From Spodoptera frugiperda (lineage: Eukaryota > Arthropoda > Insecta > Lepidoptera > Noctuidae), in NCBI RefSeq assembly GCF_023101765.2, contig NC_064218.1, forward strand, positions 5,270,001 through 5,334,000: a DNA stretch of 64,000 bases. The letters are read 5' to 3'. The translations under genes and the position numbers were made by a program. This document shows, one piece after another, positions 23,950 through 35,120 of this stretch (position 1 is its first letter; every line of letters starts with the position of its first letter). The notes beneath the pieces are model-generated. The model saw only the letters and a list, made by a program, of their open reading frames with translations. It did not search any database and was not told where the DNA came from.

Positions 23950-24333
23950 CTAGTGGTCGCCTAGTGGTTGAAATTCAACCATATACGATTTAATTTACAA
24001 TACCACTTAACATACGTTCAAGGATAATTTTTATTTAACTCAAACTCAAACAAACTCTTTTATTTATAAAACTCTATTCATATGAGACGTCAATATCATC
24101 GCAATGTCTATCGATTTTGACGTTTTGTCAAATACGATCAGATACTATGCATGTGTGTGTAATGTTTTATTTATTAATTTAATGTACTTTATAAGCATTA
24201 TTTTTGAAAAATATTAGCGTCCTGCACTTCTCCTACACATAAACTATAAGTGTACCAAATTTTATGCTCCTACGTCCGCGCAATTTTCGTAAAAAGCAGT
24301 CCAAAGTTTTTGCATCACGTATTAATATATAGA
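23950..24333 (-). mobile_element. Short Helitron
   Basis: On the minus strand it begins TCTATATATTAATACGTGATG after a host A and ends GGCGACCACTAG before a host T. A palindrome (GGTTGAATTTCAACC) lies just inside the CTAG end, as in Helitrons. Relatives are at 29233-30800 (+, interrupted) and about 26440-26640 (+, 5' truncated). Confidence 0.7.
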
Positions 24334-25090
24334 TTACGTATCGTGGATTTCGGAAACTATCTCAAAGGCTGGACGAAATGTGGTTTCTAAATCAAGTTTT
24401 ACTTATAGTTCTAGATATGTATTCATAATATAATGATAATAAAAAAAAAACACGTGCTAAGCTCTGTCGTTAGTTACTAATCAGAAAGTAAGTTTGTCTG
24501 TCTGTTCGCATACTTTCACACCTAGACTGTCGTGCTGACAGTCTGTGTCGTACTTGTGTGTATTTTAGTAATTAGCACAAGTTTAAATAGAAATATTTTT
24601 TTTGAATAAGTCAGCAAACGAGCTAACGGATGATCACGCAAGCTCAGAATACGAGATGAGTTATAAGTGCGTTGCCGACCATTTGAGGCCGGAGAATGGA
24701 GTTGAATCCTTGACAACCGGAGGGTCTCCTGCTGATTCCAGCATCGCGATGCAGTTCGTTGCTTCTCTAGCTTTCAGCTTCTCTCAGATTCCCAGTTGCT
24801 TTGTATCCTCATGGCCTGAACCAAAACGGGCGCTAAATGTATCTGCTGCCTTACCTTTATCCGACCCGCAAAGCGAGATTCACCCTTTTACGAATCTTTA
24901 AGTAAAGTAATATCAAGGCCACTAGATGTATAATACCAATAGGATTTGGTACATATGAATCCACAGGAAAAAGCGATATTATTTACATATTAAGTGCTGC
25001 TATTGATATTAAAGATGAATTTGATGTTTTCTTGTTTTTTTTAATGACTGGCACAGCTAGTTTTTCTGCTACGTGTTTCTTCAAAGATTT
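24334..25090. other. Gene-free stretch
   Basis: 24440-24590 is AT-rich with a TCTGTCTGTT run. 24600-24900 holds an open frame of 99 codons without homology or splice context that I can support. Nothing else is recognised. Confidence 0.4.
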
Positions 25091-25092
25091 AG

Positions 25093-25128
25093 TATAAAAT
25101 GGGGCGTCAATGCAATTCAAACATCAGT
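25093..25128 (+). promoter_or_regulatory. Promoter of peptide gene 8
   Basis: TATAAAA 25093-25099 and TCAGT 25124-25128. The upstream CACAGCTAG...TTCAAAGATTTAG resembles the gene 2-7 promoter but lacks TGACCT. Confidence 0.7.
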
Positions 25129-25148
25129 TCTATTTGAAAATTGGAGCA

Positions 25149-25563
25149 ATGAAATTCGTAAGTATTTCACCCTTTTAGTTTTATTTTAGACTTTAGTCTT
25201 AGGGCTGATTTTTTTAATGGACACACAATCTGTAATGTAGAATAAAATTGTCATTTAAAGTTTTTAGTAATGGAAATTGTCAAAAAATCTAAATGATCCC
25301 TCCGGTAAAATTTATCTAGGGTTGATAAAATCAGCCTTTAGTCATATCACCAAATATTTCATAAAGGCTTTGCCCTATTTAATAGAACGTCCATCCAGAT
25401 AAAATATAAAGTATAAAAAATTAAATTAAAAATTTAAAAAACCCCCGACACAAAAACTTAATTTCCCTTTAAAAAGTAAAAAATAATAAAAGAATACCCT
25501 TAATACTTTAATACGAAAAAAACTAAATTGAAATCACTGCATCCGTTCGGGAGTTATGATGCC

Positions 25564-25594
<31 letters not shown>

Positions 25595-25856
25595 CGTCAA
25601 ACTTATAACACCCCTCTTTTTGCGTCGGGGGTTAACAATACAAATACAAGTATTATTTTTTATAAGAAATATAATGAGTATTTCTCTTCCCCAGTTTGCC
25701 TTCATCGCGTTGTTCGTGTGCGCCATCTTGGCTCTGGCCAGTGGAGAGCAGCAGCTGAGGAGACAAGTGCGCAGTCGAGTTCCTATTGACGACTACCCAG
25801 CACCAGGCCACCACCACCACCACCACCACTACGGATACGGCTACGGATACCACTGA
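25149..25856 (+). CDS. Peptide gene 8: diverged secreted His/Tyr-rich prepropeptide
   Basis: Coding exons 25149-25157 and 25695-25856; the product has 56 residues. Signal peptide as in the array genes, then EQQL, RRQVR at 25-29, SRVPIDDYPAPG, seven His and YGYGYGYH. The basic RRQVR and the Arg in SRVP make it more cationic than genes 2-7. Its tail codons are nearly the same as in the array genes although the intron is unrelated. The 537-base intron carries a small element at about 25439-25633 with opposed ends AACCCCCGAC and GTCGGGGGTT around a CAGACAGA run. A likely poly(A) signal is ATTAAA at 25921-25926. Confidence 0.83.
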
Positions 25857-25929
25857 TAATTTTAAGTTAAGATTCCTGATGAATTAAATTACATGTGAAC
25901 TGGATTAATGTTAAGCGAGGATTAAAATA

Positions 25930-26434
25930 ATATTTATAATTTACTTGGTGTTACTTTTATTACTTTTTGTGTTGGATAATTTTGGGGATACCTTACATAC
26001 CCACCCATCCATTAGGTATGGAGTCAGAATAGGTAGTAGATTTTAGTAGATGTTAAAATTTAATTAACTTTCGAAAATATAATAATATTATGACGTATGT
26101 ATTCACATCACGCAGAATATTTATTGCATTTTCTGAAATTCTAGTTCTTCTGAGGAAACTTTGGAAGATAGCTATTGAAGAATGCATTTAAAATATCATA
26201 ATTCCAGTTGTTTGCATAAGAAGATATTGGTTCCAAACTGAACTAATGAATTCACTGCTGGTTATGTGAGTTGTTTACGACACAAGAATACTATAGGGAT
26301 GATGACTGGGTCAAAAATAAATTATTACAACTTTTCAATACAATAAACTATTAAAAAATAATCTCTCTCATACAACTAAACTCTCATTCATTTTGATGAA
26401 CTACTTAATTTTCGATTTTTTCTAGCTAAATTTC
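25930..26434. other. Gene-free stretch
   Basis: AT-rich sequence with no recognised gene, RNA or repeat boundary. Confidence 0.4.
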
Positions 26435-26439
26435 TAGAA

Positions 26440-26640
26440 ATGCGTAGTATCTGATCGTATTTGACAAAACGTCAAAATCAATAGACATTGCGATGATATT
26501 CTGACGTCTCATATGAATAGAGTTTTATAAAAGAGTTTGTTTGAGTTTGAGTTAAATAAAAATTATCCTTGAACGTATGTTAAGTGGTATTGTAAATTAA
26601 ATCGTATATGGTCGAATTTCGACCACTAGGCGACCACTAG
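26440..26640 (+). mobile_element. 5'-truncated short Helitron
   Basis: Its last 200 bases match the Helitrons at 23950-24333 and 29233-30800 and end GGCGACCACTAG before T. The TC-end is missing. Confidence 0.6.
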
Positions 26641-26734
26641 TTTCTATAAATAAGTCTGCTATTTGACGTAAAAATCTGATGACGTCATAATAGAGTATTT
26701 CAAAGTTATATTACAAAGTTCATAGAAAATATCG

Positions 26735-26988
26735 AATAGATTTCGATTCCCGGGTCGGGCAAAGTAATTCTGGGCTTTTTTCGGATTTTCGAAAATTTTT
26801 CGGTAGTAGCACGGAGTTTGGAATTGTGTCCAGGATATGGCAATAGGCTCACCCCTTATTATATGGGACTTATAATACAAAATTGTGAAAAGTATACCAA
26901 CGTACACCCACGTTGTATAGCGGCAATTCGTGCCGTAATGTGCTGTGCACCTCTGCCTACCCCTTAGGGGATAAAAGGCGTGACGTTG
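26735..26988 (+). mobile_element. tRNA-derived SINE, head truncated
   Basis: Begins at the B-box side (GATTCCCGGGTCGGGCAAAG) and runs through GTAGCACGGAGTTTGGAATT to TAGGGGATAAAAGGCGTGACG. The A-box half is absent, so the copy cannot transcribe itself. Confidence 0.65.
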
Positions 26989-27424
26989 TTCGTGTGTGTA
27001 ATATATATTGACGACATAAATTGTCATAATTTCTTTAATTGTTAATAGATTTTAATAAAATAAACACTAAATGTTAAGTGAACGCAAAAATACATCTATA
27101 AGCAGAATAAAAATTAAAAATCTATTATAGTGTTAGTATAAACATTCAGATATACAGACAAACAGAAGAAAAGGAAAAGCATTGTCTTGGGATCTCTTGG
27201 GTATATAAAAGCCCTAAATTATGGATGTTTGAATATCGTGTACAGACAGCAATTTTGTGGTCAAACGTTGGGAATGCATTTAAACGTTTGGAATGGAAAG
27301 GATCTGGCATCAACATCAACAGCGAGTACTTCACTTACCTTCGGTTTGTCGATGACATCATGGTCATGGCAAGAATCGTTGAAAGATAAAACTATGCTTG
27401 ATGACCTCTGACAGGGTTCCATAT

Positions 27425-27544
27425 GCCAACGTCCATACCATGTTGAAAGCACCGGTTCTCGTCCGATCACCGAAGTTAAGCAACATCGGGCGCGGTTAGT
27501 ACTTGGATGGGTGACCGCCTGGGAATACCGCGTGACGTTAGCCT
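27425..27544 (+). rRNA. Full-length 5S rRNA sequence forming the head of a retroposon
   Basis: It reads as a 120-nt 5S rRNA: GCCAACGTCCATACCATGTT start, the internal-promoter region AAGTTAAGCAACATCGGGCG and GGATGGGTGACCGCCTGG, and a 3' end pairing with the start. TTTTTTT at 27544-27550 would stop RNA polymerase III. A C-A mismatch in the terminal stem and its place between target-site duplications mark it as a retrotransposed copy rather than part of a 5S array. Whether it is transcribed is unknown. Confidence 0.85.
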
Positions 27545-27806
27545 TTTTTTCCAGACCCGTGCGTGCGGCGCGTCGCGTTCCGCGCGCGCCTCACAGAGCC
27601 ATCAGACCACCACAGATGGGACCCAGCAGGGCTGATGCCTGATCCGGAGCTGCGGACTACCAAGCGGGTTTACCGGGGCTCCGGCTCGAAAAGCAGGAGA
27701 AGGAACGGGGTGGTTTTTAGTCAGTAAGAGTCTGACACTCCCTCTCGCCTCGCCCAAGGCGAGAAAAGTCATTGGATGATTTTCCCCCTCAAAAAAAAAA
27801 AAACAC
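27425..27806 (+). mobile_element. 5S rRNA-headed chimeric retroposon
   Basis: The 5S head is joined at 27551 to a body beginning CCAGACCCGTGCGTGCGG, also found without the head at 44700-44880 and as fragments at 21095-21260, 49215-49310 and 49490-49595. It ends in a long A-run. Ten-base duplications GGTTCCATAT lie at 27415-27424 and 27807-27816. The join right after the Pol III terminator run suggests a template switch during target-primed reverse transcription. Confidence 0.8.
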
Positions 27807-28060
27807 GGTTCCATATGAACATGGACAAGACGAAAGTCATGTCGAACATGTTACGCCCTACCTGATGTCAGTTGGGAGCACTATCCTCGAAATTGTTGAC
27901 GAATATGAATACCTAGGACAGGTGATCCAGTTGAGTCGACTCTTGAAAAGGAGCTCGAATCCAACTTGGATGAACAGCGTTTGGGAATCTACGCAACATA
28001 TTCTCGTTGAAAATATCTCAGTGATTTAAGACGAAAAACCAATGTGTGTTACCACCGATG

Positions 28061-28800
28061 ATCTATGGTACTGTTACGTTGTCTCTCACTGTGCCTTATA
28101 AGAAAACTCAAGGTCACACAACGGGCTATGGAAAGGGTTATGCTAGGAGTTTCATTGAAAAAATCTTCTTAAAATAATGTTAATGTATCTGTTAATGTAG
28201 GTGGAAATGTATTGGACAAGATACCTGAAGAAAATGCAAAACAAATAATATATTCTGCTTTGAATGCCTTTCACCTGATTGAAGGTCTGATAGGGCGTTT
28301 ATGTGAATGTATAAATATAAATAAAATGCAGGCATTACAAATGAACTGTGAATAAATATAAAAGCTAAGCTTTGTTTTATAATAAATCACTTCTTTGCAA
28401 GACCGAATAAAAAACGATAAAATCCGCAAAAGAACAAAATTCGCCGACATATCCCAGCAGATTAGCAAGCTGAAGAGGTATTATTGTAAAGAACCGCTAT
28501 TATAAATGTCAAAGATTGTTTGTTTGTGTGTATATTTGTTACTCAATCACGTCAAAACTAAAGGAACTGGATTTATTGGAACAGGGCCTACCCTGTTTCA
28601 AATGCCCCCATCCCTAAATTCAATGTACCCCTGGGTATATTACCTTTGGTCTGGAATAGTAGGACACTTTTTAATCTCGGGAACGCGAGCGAAGTTGCTG
28701 GCAGTAGCTTGTCTATAATAATAGTGTGATTTTGAGGGCAATAAAACAATAAAATTAAGTGTTACTTGTGGACGTTAAAGGTTATGCATAAAGCTCATAT
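28061..28800. other. Gene-free stretch
   Basis: 28560-28730 resembles a Helitron piece (GGGAACGCGAGCGAAGTTGCTGGCAGTAGCTTG), related to 36310-36400 and 47930-48060. The rest is unassigned AT-rich DNA. Confidence 0.4.
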
Positions 28801-28825
28801 TCTTTTTACTTCTTATTAGTTGTTG

Positions 28826-28881
28826 TGACCTGTTTTCTCCATTAGTATAAAATGGTGCATTGGCACAACATAGTCATCAGT
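28826..28881 (+). promoter_or_regulatory. Promoter of peptide gene 9
   Basis: TGACCT 28826-28831 within GTTGTGACCTGTTTTCTCC, TATAAAA 28846-28852, TCAGT 28877-28881. Confidence 0.7.
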
Positions 28882-28901
28882 TGTATCTGGAAATTATCAC
28901 C

Positions 28902-31196
28902 ATGAAACTCGTAAGTGCCTTATCGTATTATGTTATATTCTAGTTTTCTATTTTTATTTGTGTGACAACTATTATTTTGTTTATAATAATTTGTGTAATA
29001 TATCTATGGTGTGTCATGGGATAGTCTTGTTCAACAGTGATGACTGTTAAACAAGACTCTGTTGCTAACTGTTGTTTCTTCACACAAGGAGAAAATTTGA
29101 GCATTAATCACCACGAATGTTCAATGCGGATTGGCGATTTCAAACTTATAATTAAAAATAAAGCTCAAGTTTTCTCACGGACCGGTGTCTAAATAATCTT
29201 AGAAAGTACATATAATTCGGCAAAAGTCACAATCTATATATTAACCCTTAAACTGGCAAGCACTTTTATTTCTTAAATTTGTCATTTTAATGTTATTTTT
29301 GTATTTATTATGATCCCAGAGGAGTAAAAAAAATTATAGAAAAAATCTGTATATTACAGTTTTCGCGAAAACCTGTGTACTTCAGAGAGTACATTGCCAA
29401 TTATAGTGTAAACTACGTATGTACTACGTGTAGCACACTGCCAATATATCATAAATACTCATTTTGTTAATTTATTACTTTATTTATAAAAAAATCATCA
29501 CAAACAAAAATTATTTAGAATGAAATTGACGTCATCAGTCACGTTCATACTCTGCAAGATTATTTCGGAGAATGCGAGGTGGAATTGCACAACTTGATTC
29601 CCCCTAGTCCTTTAAATCATCGAATCACAAGACAATCAGCGAAGCGCCAGCGCTTCATGGTAGATATCCCACCCACTCGCACGAAGCGCTTTATTTCAAG
29701 CTTCCTTATGCGAACTGCTAGAGAGTGAAATTCTTTGCCGGAATCTGTGTTTCCTGATGGGTATAACCTGGGTGTCTTCAAAGTCCGAGTGAATAGGTTG
29801 CTTATGGGCAGACGTGCTCCATCGTAGGCTGCATCAGGCGAGATAGCGGCCGAACGTCGACCTATCTAACGTAAAAAAAAACTTAACTTTTGTTATTATA
29901 ATATATAAAATATAGAAATAAAATACATATTGATTAACACTATGCATTTGGCAATGTACTTCGTGTATACCAAAGTCTATTTCGTACTGATCTGGCAACG
30001 GTATTCACGGAGTACATACTTTGATTCTAGCTTATAATATTGTTATTACGTAAATTAGAGCAATAATATCGAATATTTTATGTTACTTGTTAGGTCCCCA
30101 TGTACCTCAAAGCCAAAAATCCAGAACTCCCAAACGAAAAAGTAAAGAAAACAATAAAAACCTTACCCGGGTCGCAGAGACACCAGACCGGTTCGAAAAA
30201 ATTTTGAATTTGTCAAATTATTTTCGATTTTATCACAATTTACAATAAATTTCTACCGAGATTGACAATTATTGCTACTTATTTAATATAAAAAATTTAG
30301 GTTTTTTTAAATATTTGGGTCATTAGATTTTTTTAAAGTTTATGGTATTAGTGGAGTACAGTGCCAATTTAAGGGTTAATACGTGATGCAAAAACTTTCC
30401 ACGCCTTTTTACGAAAATTGCGCGGACGTAGGAGCATAAAATTTGGTACACTTATAGTTTATGTGTAGGAGAAGTGCAGAACGCTAATATTTTTCAAAAA
30501 TAATGCTTATAAAGTACATTAAATCAATAAATAAAACATTACACACACTACCATGCATAGTATAGTATTTGACAAAACGTCAAAATTGACAGACATTGCG
30601 ATGATATTCTCACGTCTCATATGAAAAGAGGTTTCTCATTGAAGGAGGTTTGGTTATTCATGATCCGCCGGAATATATTAATTTGAATTTCACAAAGCTA
30701 ATAGCAATTTGTTAAATAAAAATTATCCTTGAACGTATGGAAAGTGGTATTGTAAATTAAATCGTATATGGTCGAATTTCGACCACTAGGCGACCACTAG
30801 TGATACTTAATTTTGCGTTGGTTTTTTTCCAATATGATTTGTATATTTGTTTATTTTTGAGACTCATTTTGAAAAGTGAATCCCAGTTACAACTGTAAAT
30901 GCAACTGCTTGTATTTATTTGTCTCCTTGTTTCACAACGTGGTTGAAAACCGCCGCGGTTTCGCTGTAGTGTGACCAGAGTCGAATAATTTCTGTTCTGT
31001 TGTATGAGGAATGTAATTTGATTAATTCTCTCTTCCACAGTTTGCCTTCATCACGTTGTTCGTGTGCGCCATCTTGGCTCTGGTCAGCGGCAGCAGTCAG
31101 CAGGTGTACCACAGACAGGTGCGCAGCTCAGTGCCTGTCCAGGACGCAGAGCCACAACAACAACCACCGCACTACGGATACGGATACGGACGCTAG
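28902..31196 (+). CDS. Peptide gene 9: secreted Gln/Pro/Tyr-rich prepropeptide
   Basis: Coding exons 28902-28910 (Met-Lys-Leu) and 31041-31196. The product has 54 residues: signal peptide (LALVSG), SSQQVYH, RQVR at 28-31, and a 23-residue tail SSVPVQDAEPQQQPPHYGYGYGR. The His run of the array genes is replaced by QQQPPH and the end is Arg. The 2,130-base intron is the longest in the cluster because of nested transposons. An AATAAA at 31199-31204 lies two bases after the stop; whether it or a later site is used is unclear. Its nearest relative is gene 10, in inverted orientation. Confidence 0.82.
29233..30800 (+). mobile_element. Helitron in the gene 9 intron
   Basis: Starts TCTATATATTAA after A (29232) and ends GGCGACCACTAG before T (30801), with GGTCGAATTTCGACC as the 3' hairpin. 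Without the inserted piggyBac-like element it is about 430 bases, like the copy at 23950-24333. It also has an extra block near 30640-30720. Confidence 0.75.
29245..30375. mobile_element. piggyBac-like MITE nested in the Helitron
   Basis: TTAA flanks both ends (29241-29244 and 30376-30379), the piggyBac target duplication. The ends are inverted: CCCTTAAACTGGCA on the left and TGCCAATTTAAGGG on the right (13 of 14 match). Internal GTACATTGCCA-type motifs repeat. No transposase frame exists. It contains another repeat at 29640-29875 (CCCACTCGCACGAAGCGC) that also occurs inverted in gene 1's intron. Confidence 0.8.
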
Positions 31197-31409
31197 AGAA
31201 TAAATGCGTCTTTTTTTATTTTAAATTTGGATTTTTGTTTTGTGATTATTAAAATTTTATTTGGCAGTTTTGTGGTTCGTTATTTAATTGTTCCTGACAT
31301 AGTGTGAAAACGCCACGATTTAAATGTGGTTGCTCCGGTAGACCTAGTCCATGAACTGTTGTTGTGGTGAAATACATAGACATGGCAATACATTTTTAAT
31401 TCAATGATA

Positions 31410-31613
31410 TCTATACTTACTAATATTATAAAGCTGAAGAGTTTGTTTGTTTGTTTGTTTGAACGCGCTAATCTCCGGAACTACTGGTCCGAATTGAATA
31501 ATTCTTTTTGTGTTGGATAGTGTATTTATCGAGGAAGGCTATAGGCTATAAAACATCACGCTATGACCAATAGGAGCCGAGCAGAGCGGGTGAAACCGCG
31601 CGGAAGTAGCTAG
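31410..31613 (+). mobile_element. Short Helitron
   Basis: A|TCTATACTTACTAATATTATA ... GGAAGTAGCTAG|T, with GTTTGTTTGTTTG near the start. A close copy is at 33148-33347, and a decayed 3' end lies at 43120-43190. Confidence 0.75.
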
Positions 31614-31799
31614 TTATTAATATTCCTAATGTTGAATTATATTTAGCTCTTTCCTAATTTATGTTATTCTACAAATAATTTGATGTCTACTTCGATCAGA
31701 TAGAAGTAAGTAGACGTAAACAATTACCAATCTGTGCTGCGACTTGTGCGTCTAGTACTTAACTGTCAAAATAATGCCAAAGACAAAGGACATCGGGCG

Positions 31800-33147
31800 T
31801 TTTTTACCCGATTTTTTAAAAGTCGCGAACATAAACCAAAATATTTTTAAATGATAGTGTTTGCAATCATATTTAATATTGTGTAGTTATTTTGATTCAC
31901 AATAATGGGAAAATGGAAATAATTAGTAAAATGAAAATGATATTTTAAGTTGACTATTTTTCCTAATTACTTAACGACCGCTCAGTAAGTTAAAATATCA
32001 CTCCGTGGTATTTTTGTAAACCCAATCAGACTAAATCCGGCAAGTTGATGTGCATGTTTCGTTCTCACTCTCGCCCATAGTCTTAAAACTGGTATTATGT
32101 TGCGCTCGCGCAGGTAGCTAGCTTATCTTACTACATCGCAGTCCTTCGTCATCATCATCGCAGTCCTTCGCCAAAAGTTAAGAGAAAAATATGTTGTTTT
32201 AATTATTTTTGATTCCCTTTTTCCTCTTCAATTATTGCCCAAAAACATTTATAAATATTTTTTAAATGTCCAATTTCTCCTTATTGCCACGACCCACAGA
32301 TATGGGAACTATACCATTGTGAACTAGATTAAATTGCCTATCCACCGTACCTAATTTTATTTTTGTTCGCCGTAGGTAAGTGTCCCATACAAAAATGCCC
32401 GATGTTCTTTGTTGAAATTTTTAAGTTTGCAATTCGATTCCCGGGTCGGGCAAAGCATTACTGAGCTTTTTTTTTGGTTTTTCTCAAATCTCTCAGTAGT
32501 AGCACGGTGTGTGGAATTGGGTCCAGTATGGCAATAGGCTCAAACCCTATTACCGGCGACTTATAATGCCAGCCAGTCAGTTAAATAAATATCTAAATAA
32601 AATAAAATAAATACATGAATGTATAGAGTTGTTGACAAACTTAATTTGTTTAGATTTTGACACAACAAAATAACATATTTACAGTAAATACATACATACA
32701 TATCGTCGCGCCTTTAATCCCCGAAGGGGTAGGCAGAGGTGCACATTATGACACGTAATGCCACTGTACACCCACTTTTCACAATTTATGTTGAAGTCCC
32801 ATGTAATAGGTGGTGAGCCTATTGCCATTTACAGTAAACTAATACAAAATACTAATGTGTCCGGACAAGGCTGCTTTGGAAAGTACTTGTGTCGCATAGG
32901 CCGGGAGCAGATATCGGTGTGTCATCACTGTGATGGTGGTTTGGAGGATACGGCGCGGCATACGCTCGAAGAATGTTCTGCATAGGCTGAATAGCGCCGT
33001 GAGCACGCTGCAGTCCGTCCGTAGTGAGTCCGATCACCACGTCTAGCCCAAGCCTAACTCGAGATTCCAGAACTGTATGTGTGCATACCACATATTTAGA
33101 TACCGACACATTTTAAACTGATAAATATTTCTATATGTTTAATTAAA
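31800..33147. other. Gene-free stretch with SINE pieces
   Basis: 32437-32565 (+) and 32700-32840 (-) are tRNA-derived SINE parts. 31800-32430 shows nothing recognised beyond an AT-rich background. Confidence 0.5.
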
Positions 33148-33347
33148 TCTATACTTAATATATAATATTATAAAGCTGAAGAGTTTGTTTGTTTGAACGC
33201 GCTAATCTCCGGAACTACTGGTCCGATTTGAATAATTCTTTTTGTGTTGAATAGTGCATTTATCGAGGAAGGCTATAGGCTATAAAACATCACGCTATGA
33301 CCAATAAGAACTAAGCAGAGCGGGTGAAACCGCGCGGAAGTAGCTAG
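33148..33347 (+). mobile_element. Short Helitron
   Basis: A|TCTATACTTAATATATAATA ... GCGGAAGTAGCTAG|T; same family as 31410-31613. Confidence 0.75.
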
Positions 33348-33517
33348 TTAAGAATAAAATATCAAGTTTATTTATATCGTGCGACTTTTCATCTTTAAAA
33401 CATTTTCATCGACAAAAGTAGCCAGCTTTAGCTATATGTTATTTTGTTGTATCAAAATCTAAACAAATTAAGTTTGTCAACATCTCTGTAGATTTATGTA
33501 TTTATTTTATTTAGATA

Positions 33518-33965
33518 CTAGCTTCCGCCCGCGACTCTGTCCGCGCGGATGTCGGTCTTCGCGTGGAAGTTTTATTTCTCAATTTTGAGTCATTCCGACA
33601 ATGACATCTTATAAATATCTATTGGACCCAAATACGGCGAGGCCCATAATAATTAAGGAGATCCCTCTATTGAGCTACTGCTTTTGAGCTCGCGTTCTGT
33701 AGAATAAAACTGAAAAATAAAGTTTTTTTTATACGTATTTTTCCAGGATAAGAAGTAACTTATTTTATGCCCAACATAATAAGGTATAATTATATCAAGT
33801 TTCATCGAAATTGAACCGTTAGTTTTCACGTGATGCCTGAACTTACAGACAGACAGACAAAAAAAAAAAATTAATCACATATTTGGGTTTGGTATCGAAC
33901 CCGTAACACCCCTTGCTTTATATTCTTTAAATATTTTCAATGTACAGAAGTGACCCTTCTATAGA
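33518..33965 (-). mobile_element. Helitron-like element
   Basis: On the minus strand it begins TCTATAGAAGGGTC after A and ends GTCGCGGGCGGAAGCTAG before T. It contains a TCTGTCTGTCTG run. No coding capacity. Confidence 0.6.
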
Positions 33966-34756
33966 TTTATTATAATATGAATGAATGAATGAGAGAGTTA
34001 TAAACGTAAGAGTAGACAAATATAATCAGAAAGCTCCGAACTGCTAAGCTATCGGGAGTTAGACTATTTCTATCTCTTCTTCTCTATTCTGTGGGGAGTT
34101 ATAAGTATTATTGTGAGTCAACCATAAAAGATAGACATTTGCTGTCGTGGAATATTTTGTAAACAATTTAAGGAGAACAGTTCCTTCATACATGATTTCT
34201 GTGTAGCTTTAACCACTAAGGATGCACACGTGACGGAAGCTTAAAAAATGGAATAAGTTCTCCTGTTTTCCCAACATTTCCCTTCACTGCTCTGCTCCTA
34301 TTGATCGTAGCGTGATGAAAAGTATACTATAACCTGCCCAGGAGTATGAAGAAAAATTGTGCCAAGTTTTGTTGAAATCTGTCGAGTGGTTTTTGTTTCT
34401 ATAAAGAACATACAGACCACAGACAAACAGACAGACAGACAAAAAATTACTGATTGCATTTTTGGCGTCAGTATCGATCACTATTCACTCGCTGATAGTT
34501 ATTTTGGAAATATATTTCACGTACAGAATTGACCTCTCTACAGATTTATTATAAGTATTGATAGATATATTAATTAACTGACTGCTGCGGTTTCTATCTA
34601 GAAATCATGTATGTATTTTTTTTTTTTGAAGGCTAGGCAGTAATTTTACGTATCAACAAAGTATTTTAGTTTGACCTGTATGTATATGCATGTATGTATG
34701 TATTTATGTATATTTGTATGTATGATTCTTTTTTTTATTAAGCACGCGGCACGGGC
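33966..34756. other. Gene-free stretch
   Basis: 34260-34560 resembles a second Helitron-like fragment with an ACAGACAGACAGAC run. 34677-34725 is a GTATGTATGT microsatellite. No genes. Confidence 0.45.
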
Positions 34757-35120
34757 TTTGTCTTTGGCGTTATTTTGACAGTTAAGCACAGATTGGTAAT
34801 TGTTTACATCTACCTACTTCTAATCTGATCGAAGTAGACATCAAAATATTTGTAAAATAACATAAATTAGGGAAGAGCTAAATTTAATTCAACATTAGGA
34901 ATATTAATAATATCATTGAATTAAAAATGTATTGCCATGTCTATGTATTTCACCACAACAACAGTTCATGGACTAGGTCTACCGGAGCAACCACATTTAA
35001 ATCGTGGCGTTTTCACACTACGCCAGGTACAATTAAATAACGAACCACAAAACTGCCAAATAAAATTTTAATAATCACAAAACAAAAGTCCAAATTTAAA
35101 ATAAAAAACGCATTTATTCT

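Larger units (their letters stand above)
27187..28060 (+). pseudogene. RTE-type LINE reverse-transcriptase fragment, interrupted
   Basis: Translation around 27270-27400 gives EYFTYLRFVDDIMVMA, an RT active-site block with FVDD in place of the common FADD. After the insertion at 27425-27806 the frame continues with MNMDKTKVMSN (about 27818-27850) and, in a shifted frame, EIVDEYEYLGQ near 27890. These blocks are typical of RTE-clade RTs. Stops and frameshifts are present throughout. It is a dead fragment. Confidence 0.6.

Noticed and set aside
24602..24901. 99-codon open frame
   Set aside because: No splice context, family resemblance or promoter could be seen, and the length is not unusual for chance.
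27425..27544. Ordinary functional 5S rRNA gene
   Set aside because: It is a single copy between 10-base target duplications, fused to a retroposon body with an A-tail, and has a stem mismatch.
32758..32985. 75-codon frame with a CxxC-like end (VCHHCDGGLEDTARH)
   Set aside because: This resembles the C-terminal zinc-finger fragment of a LINE polyprotein, but it is too short, overlaps a SINE and is not extended on either side, so no feature is claimed.
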